From NCBI RefSeq assembly GCF_001544915.2, contig NZ_FCOE02000005.1, positions 327,450 to 391,449 of the forward strand: a stretch of DNA of 64,000 nt, in the 5' to 3' direction. This DNA is from Caballeronia pedi (GTDB lineage: Bacteria; Pseudomonadota; Gammaproteobacteria; Burkholderiales; Burkholderiaceae). Within the stretch, counting starts at the first letter, position 1; every line of letters starts with the position of its first letter. Both the position numbers and the translations under genes were made by a program. Under the pieces are notes generated by a model. The model was not told the origin of the DNA, searched no databases, and saw only the letters and a list, made by a program, of their open reading frames with translations. This document shows, piece by piece, positions 62,001 through 64,000 of the stretch.

Positions 62001-62954
62001 GTGGTTTCAGTCGTCTCGCGCTCGAAAAACGATCTGTACATCGTGATGCGGCGCGGCGCGCTGCGCGCTATCGTGGGTGCCGCCTGCATGATGATCGTGC
62101 TCGCGCTAGCTGCAGGCCTTGCGCTAGGGCACTACGGCGCACGAACTCTCCGTGCCCGCAGTGAACCCCCGAGGCTCGCCGTCTTCCGCTCCACCGCCTC
62201 TCCTTACACAACAGCCGAATTCGCGCGTCTGCGAGCCGCAAACGCCTCGCTCGACGGGCGTGTCGAGCAACTCGCTGCGCGGTTGGACACGCTCACCGCG
62301 TTTGACCAACGCCTGCGCGCACAGTCGTCGCGCGCTTCCGCCATCAACGCAGCGGCGGTGACATCGGCGCGCACGCCCAATAGCAACGCGGCAGCGGGTG
62401 GCCCCGAGTTGCCGCCTCGGCCTTGTCGAGCAGCCGAGACAGGCACAAATCCACAAGCAACCCGCGGCGAACTCGACTGTCTAGCGGCAACACTTGCCAC
62501 CCTCGAACAGGGCGTGGCACAGCACGAAGCGGCGTGGGAGGCCTTCCCGGGTCGTCGTCCGCTCGCGTTCGGGCGCACCAGTTCACCGTTCGGCAACCGC
62601 CTCGACCCGTTCTCACGTCACCTGAGTTTCCATCCAGGCCTGGACCTGGTCGCGCCGACAGGCACCCCTATTCTCGCAGCTGCCGGCGGCCGCGTGATCC
62701 ACGCCGGACCCATGCCGGGCTACGGCAATACCGTTGAGATCGATCATGGCAACGGCTTTATCACGCGCTACGCGCACGCCTCGAAGATCGAAGTGCGCGT
62801 CGGGCAAGTGGTGCAGCCGCGCGAGCCGATCGCCGAAGTCGGCTCGACCGGTCGGTCGACAGGTCCGCACCTGCATTTCGAAGTACGCGTGGGTGGCCGA
62901 CCGGTCAACCCGGCCGACTATCTGGCGCTGTTTGCTGGCGATTCTGACGCGTGA
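62001..62954 (+). CDS. M23-family metallopeptidase, membrane-anchored
   Basis: 317 residues. A cytoplasmic start is followed by one membrane helix (AIVGAACMMIVLALAAGLALG, about 24-45), a periplasmic helical linker and a LytM/peptidase M23 domain with the zinc ligands in HPGLDLVAP and GPHLHFEVRVGG. It is probably a peptidoglycan endopeptidase or an activator of one. The GTG start at 62001 has GGAGG about six bases upstream. Its 3' end overlaps, on the other strand, an open frame running on from an RHS tail. Confidence 0.88.
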   Translation: MVSVVSRSKNDLYIVMRRGALRAIVGAACMMIVLALAAGLALGHYGARTLRARSEPPRLAVFRSTASPYTTAEFARLRAANASLDGRVEQLAARLDTLTAFDQRLRAQSSRASAINAAAVTSARTPNSNAAAGGPELPPRPCRAAETGTNPQATRGELDCLAATLATLEQGVAQHEAAWEAFPGRRPLAFGRTSSPFGNRLDPFSRHLSFHPGLDLVAPTGTPILAAAGGRVIHAGPMPGYGNTVEIDHGNGFITRYAHASKIEVRVGQVVQPREPIAEVGSTGRSTGPHLHFEVRVGGRPVNPADYLALFAGDSDA

Positions 62955-63392
62955 GGCGGCAGACTGTTGTGCGCTCGCTTTAGTTTTGGATAGCGAAGCG
63001 TCTGGGATGGGGTATGACGCTCCTGCATATCCAGAATTGGCTCTCGGTACTACATAGAAATCACGATTACCAACCGTAACAGGGCTAATCTGATCTACCT
63101 GCGCGATACGCCATGCGTCCTCGATTGTTCCGATTGGTGACCCATAAAAAGCACCTTGATTTGGCTTAGTAAAACTGAGCGTTCCGTGATTCATTACCAC
63201 ATGCTCTGCCGCATCGTCACCGGTGCTCGCACTGATACGAGTCCAATCCAGGCTGCTTACTGCGCTGCTTGCACTTGGGCCGCTGCTTTCGACCGCATAG
63301 GACAACCCGCCGGTCTTCGCGAGATAGTTTTCCATCACGCCGGCGTTGCCGCCATCGTCGAACGCCTCTGTGTACTCAGATAGCCGTTTTCG
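62613..63392 (-). pseudogene. Frameshifted RHS tail with toxin-like end
   Basis: On the minus strand the frame opening after a TGA at 63395-63393 reads LSEYTEAFDDGGNAGVMENY and goes on through LSYAVESSG, NHGTLSFTKPNQGAFYGSPI, EDAWRIAQVDQISPV and NRDFYVVPRANSGYAG. This continues the RHS core encoded one frame away. Below about 62955 the frame runs antisense into the M23 gene and no longer makes sense, so the original end is lost or replaced. The stop is at 62613. The last sensible ~100 residues look like a polymorphic-toxin tip; I cannot name its class. Confidence 0.6.
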
Positions 63393-64000
63393 TCATAGGT
63401 GTACCGTTCAGTTCGACCGTCCTTCGCATACACCGCCATCACACGCTCGCCCGCCGCGTTGTACCCAAGTTGCACGCCCTCGCCACCTGCGCGACCCACC
63501 ACGACATGCACGCTCGCGTCGTTCTCATCGCTCGCCCGCTCGCCCGACAGCGTGCCCATCGTCACCGTGAAACGGTTCAGCGCGTCGTATTCGTACCAGT
63601 AGTCCTGGGTCTTCTTTTCGTGATTCCCCACCATGTCCGTGTACGTCGCAGTCGTGTGGCGGCGATTGCCCACCGCGTCGTACTCGTAGCTTACCTGGTA
63701 GCTGTTGTCGCTGATCGATATCACACGGTTGAGCGCGTCGTACTCCACTCGCGACTGCGCAAACACATACGAATCGCCAAAGTTCGTGAAGAACTCCGAC
63801 GTGCGATTTCCGTCGCCGTCGTATTCATAGAGCGACTGTGTTTTGGTGGCGTTATCCACGATCGAGCGCACCAGGCCATGCGAGTAGTACGTGTAGTCCA
63901 CGTCCTGCCCCGTGCTGCCCGTCTGCTTCGTCACCAGCCCCGCCCAGTTGTACTGATAGCGGAACACGTGACCGCCCAGATCCGTGTGCTTGGTCGTGCG
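63335..64000 (-). CDS. RHS repeat protein, 3' part, cut by the right edge
   Basis: The frame is open to the window end, so the gene starts outside. It shows YD/RHS repeats about every 20 residues: YEYDGDGNRTSEFF, VEYDALNRVISISDNSYQVSYEYDAVGNRR, YEYDALNRFTVTMG, LGYNAAGERVMAVY, RYTYDENGYLS. It then hits a stop at 63337-63335 after a frameshift. RHS proteins are large secreted shells for C-terminal toxins, delivered by type VI or other systems, and this core should lie just before the toxin. The frameshift probably disarms it unless another tip is swapped in. Confidence 0.8.
   Translation of the reverse strand, partial: RTTKHTDLGGHVFRYQYNWAGLVTKQTGSTGQDVDYTYYSHGLVRSIVDNATKTQSLYEYDGDGNRTSEFFTNFGDSYVFAQSRVEYDALNRVISISDNSYQVSYEYDAVGNRRHTTATYTDMVGNHEKKTQDYWYEYDALNRFTVTMGTLSGERASDENDASVHVVVGRAGGEGVQLGYNAAGERVMAVYAKDGRTERYTYDENGYLSTQRRSTMAATPA

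Overview
The window is GC-rich, densely coded bacterial chromosome with short intergenic gaps. Its proteins look like those of the Burkholderiaceae, most like Paraburkholderia or Caballeronia; this is inferred from protein resemblance, since there is no rRNA or marker gene here. I saw no tRNA, rRNA, CRISPR array, transposase or prophage.

Left part (1-20,200): a GABA catabolic locus (MocR regulator, gabT, gabD); a secreted protein; a membrane-anchored phosphoesterase; a patatin-like lipase; an isochorismatase-fold hydrolase; msrB; a two-gene ABC-2 exporter; a cupin dioxygenase; 3-hydroxybutyryl-CoA dehydrogenase; a glutathionyl-hydroquinone reductase-type GST; and an alpha/beta hydrolase diverging from a LysR regulator. 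Then comes an ECF-sigma operon with overlapping genes (sigma, anti-sigma-like membrane protein, CpxP-like sensor), followed by a DUF1800/DUF1501 secreted pair. At 20,178-20,815 two divergent copies of an intergenic element form a large inverted repeat.

Middle (20,800-46,100): an overlapping operon for a periplasmic PQQ dehydrogenase, a diheme cytochrome c and a secreted ankyrin protein; an AI-2E-family permease; an acyl-CoA dehydrogenase/acyl-CoA ligase/3-hydroxyisobutyryl-CoA hydrolase-like operon diverging from an AraC regulator; an MHS-type MFS carrier; a MATE exporter; a secreted nuclease; ogt; an OmpA-type lipoprotein; a double-domain KaiC ATPase coupled to a response regulator; and a CsbD-type protein.

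Right-centre (46,300-54,800) is the most interesting part: a compact oxalate module. It has formyl-CoA:oxalate CoA-transferase (frc), a sucC/sucD-type CoA ligase, a ketopantoate-reductase-family enzyme that I propose is an oxalyl-CoA reductase (PanE2-type), a FadR/FCD-type GntR regulator with a small membrane protein, a LysR regulator and an OxlT-type oxalate/formate antiporter. I find no oxalyl-CoA decarboxylase (oxc). A motif TGATATACARKAT occurs at four promoters of this module (frc, sucCD, the reductase, and the small-protein/gntR pair), which suggests one regulon. The proposed flow is oxalate import, CoA transfer from succinyl-CoA regenerated by the ligase, then reduction of oxalyl-CoA to glyoxylate.

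Right end (55,000-64,000): a CbbR-like LysR regulator, an aldehyde dehydrogenase, a PhnA/YjdM-like protein, then a lower-GC accessory stretch with a DUF1996 secreted protein, a DUF333 lipoprotein, a membrane-anchored M23 peptidase, and the frameshifted 3' end of an RHS gene that runs off the window.
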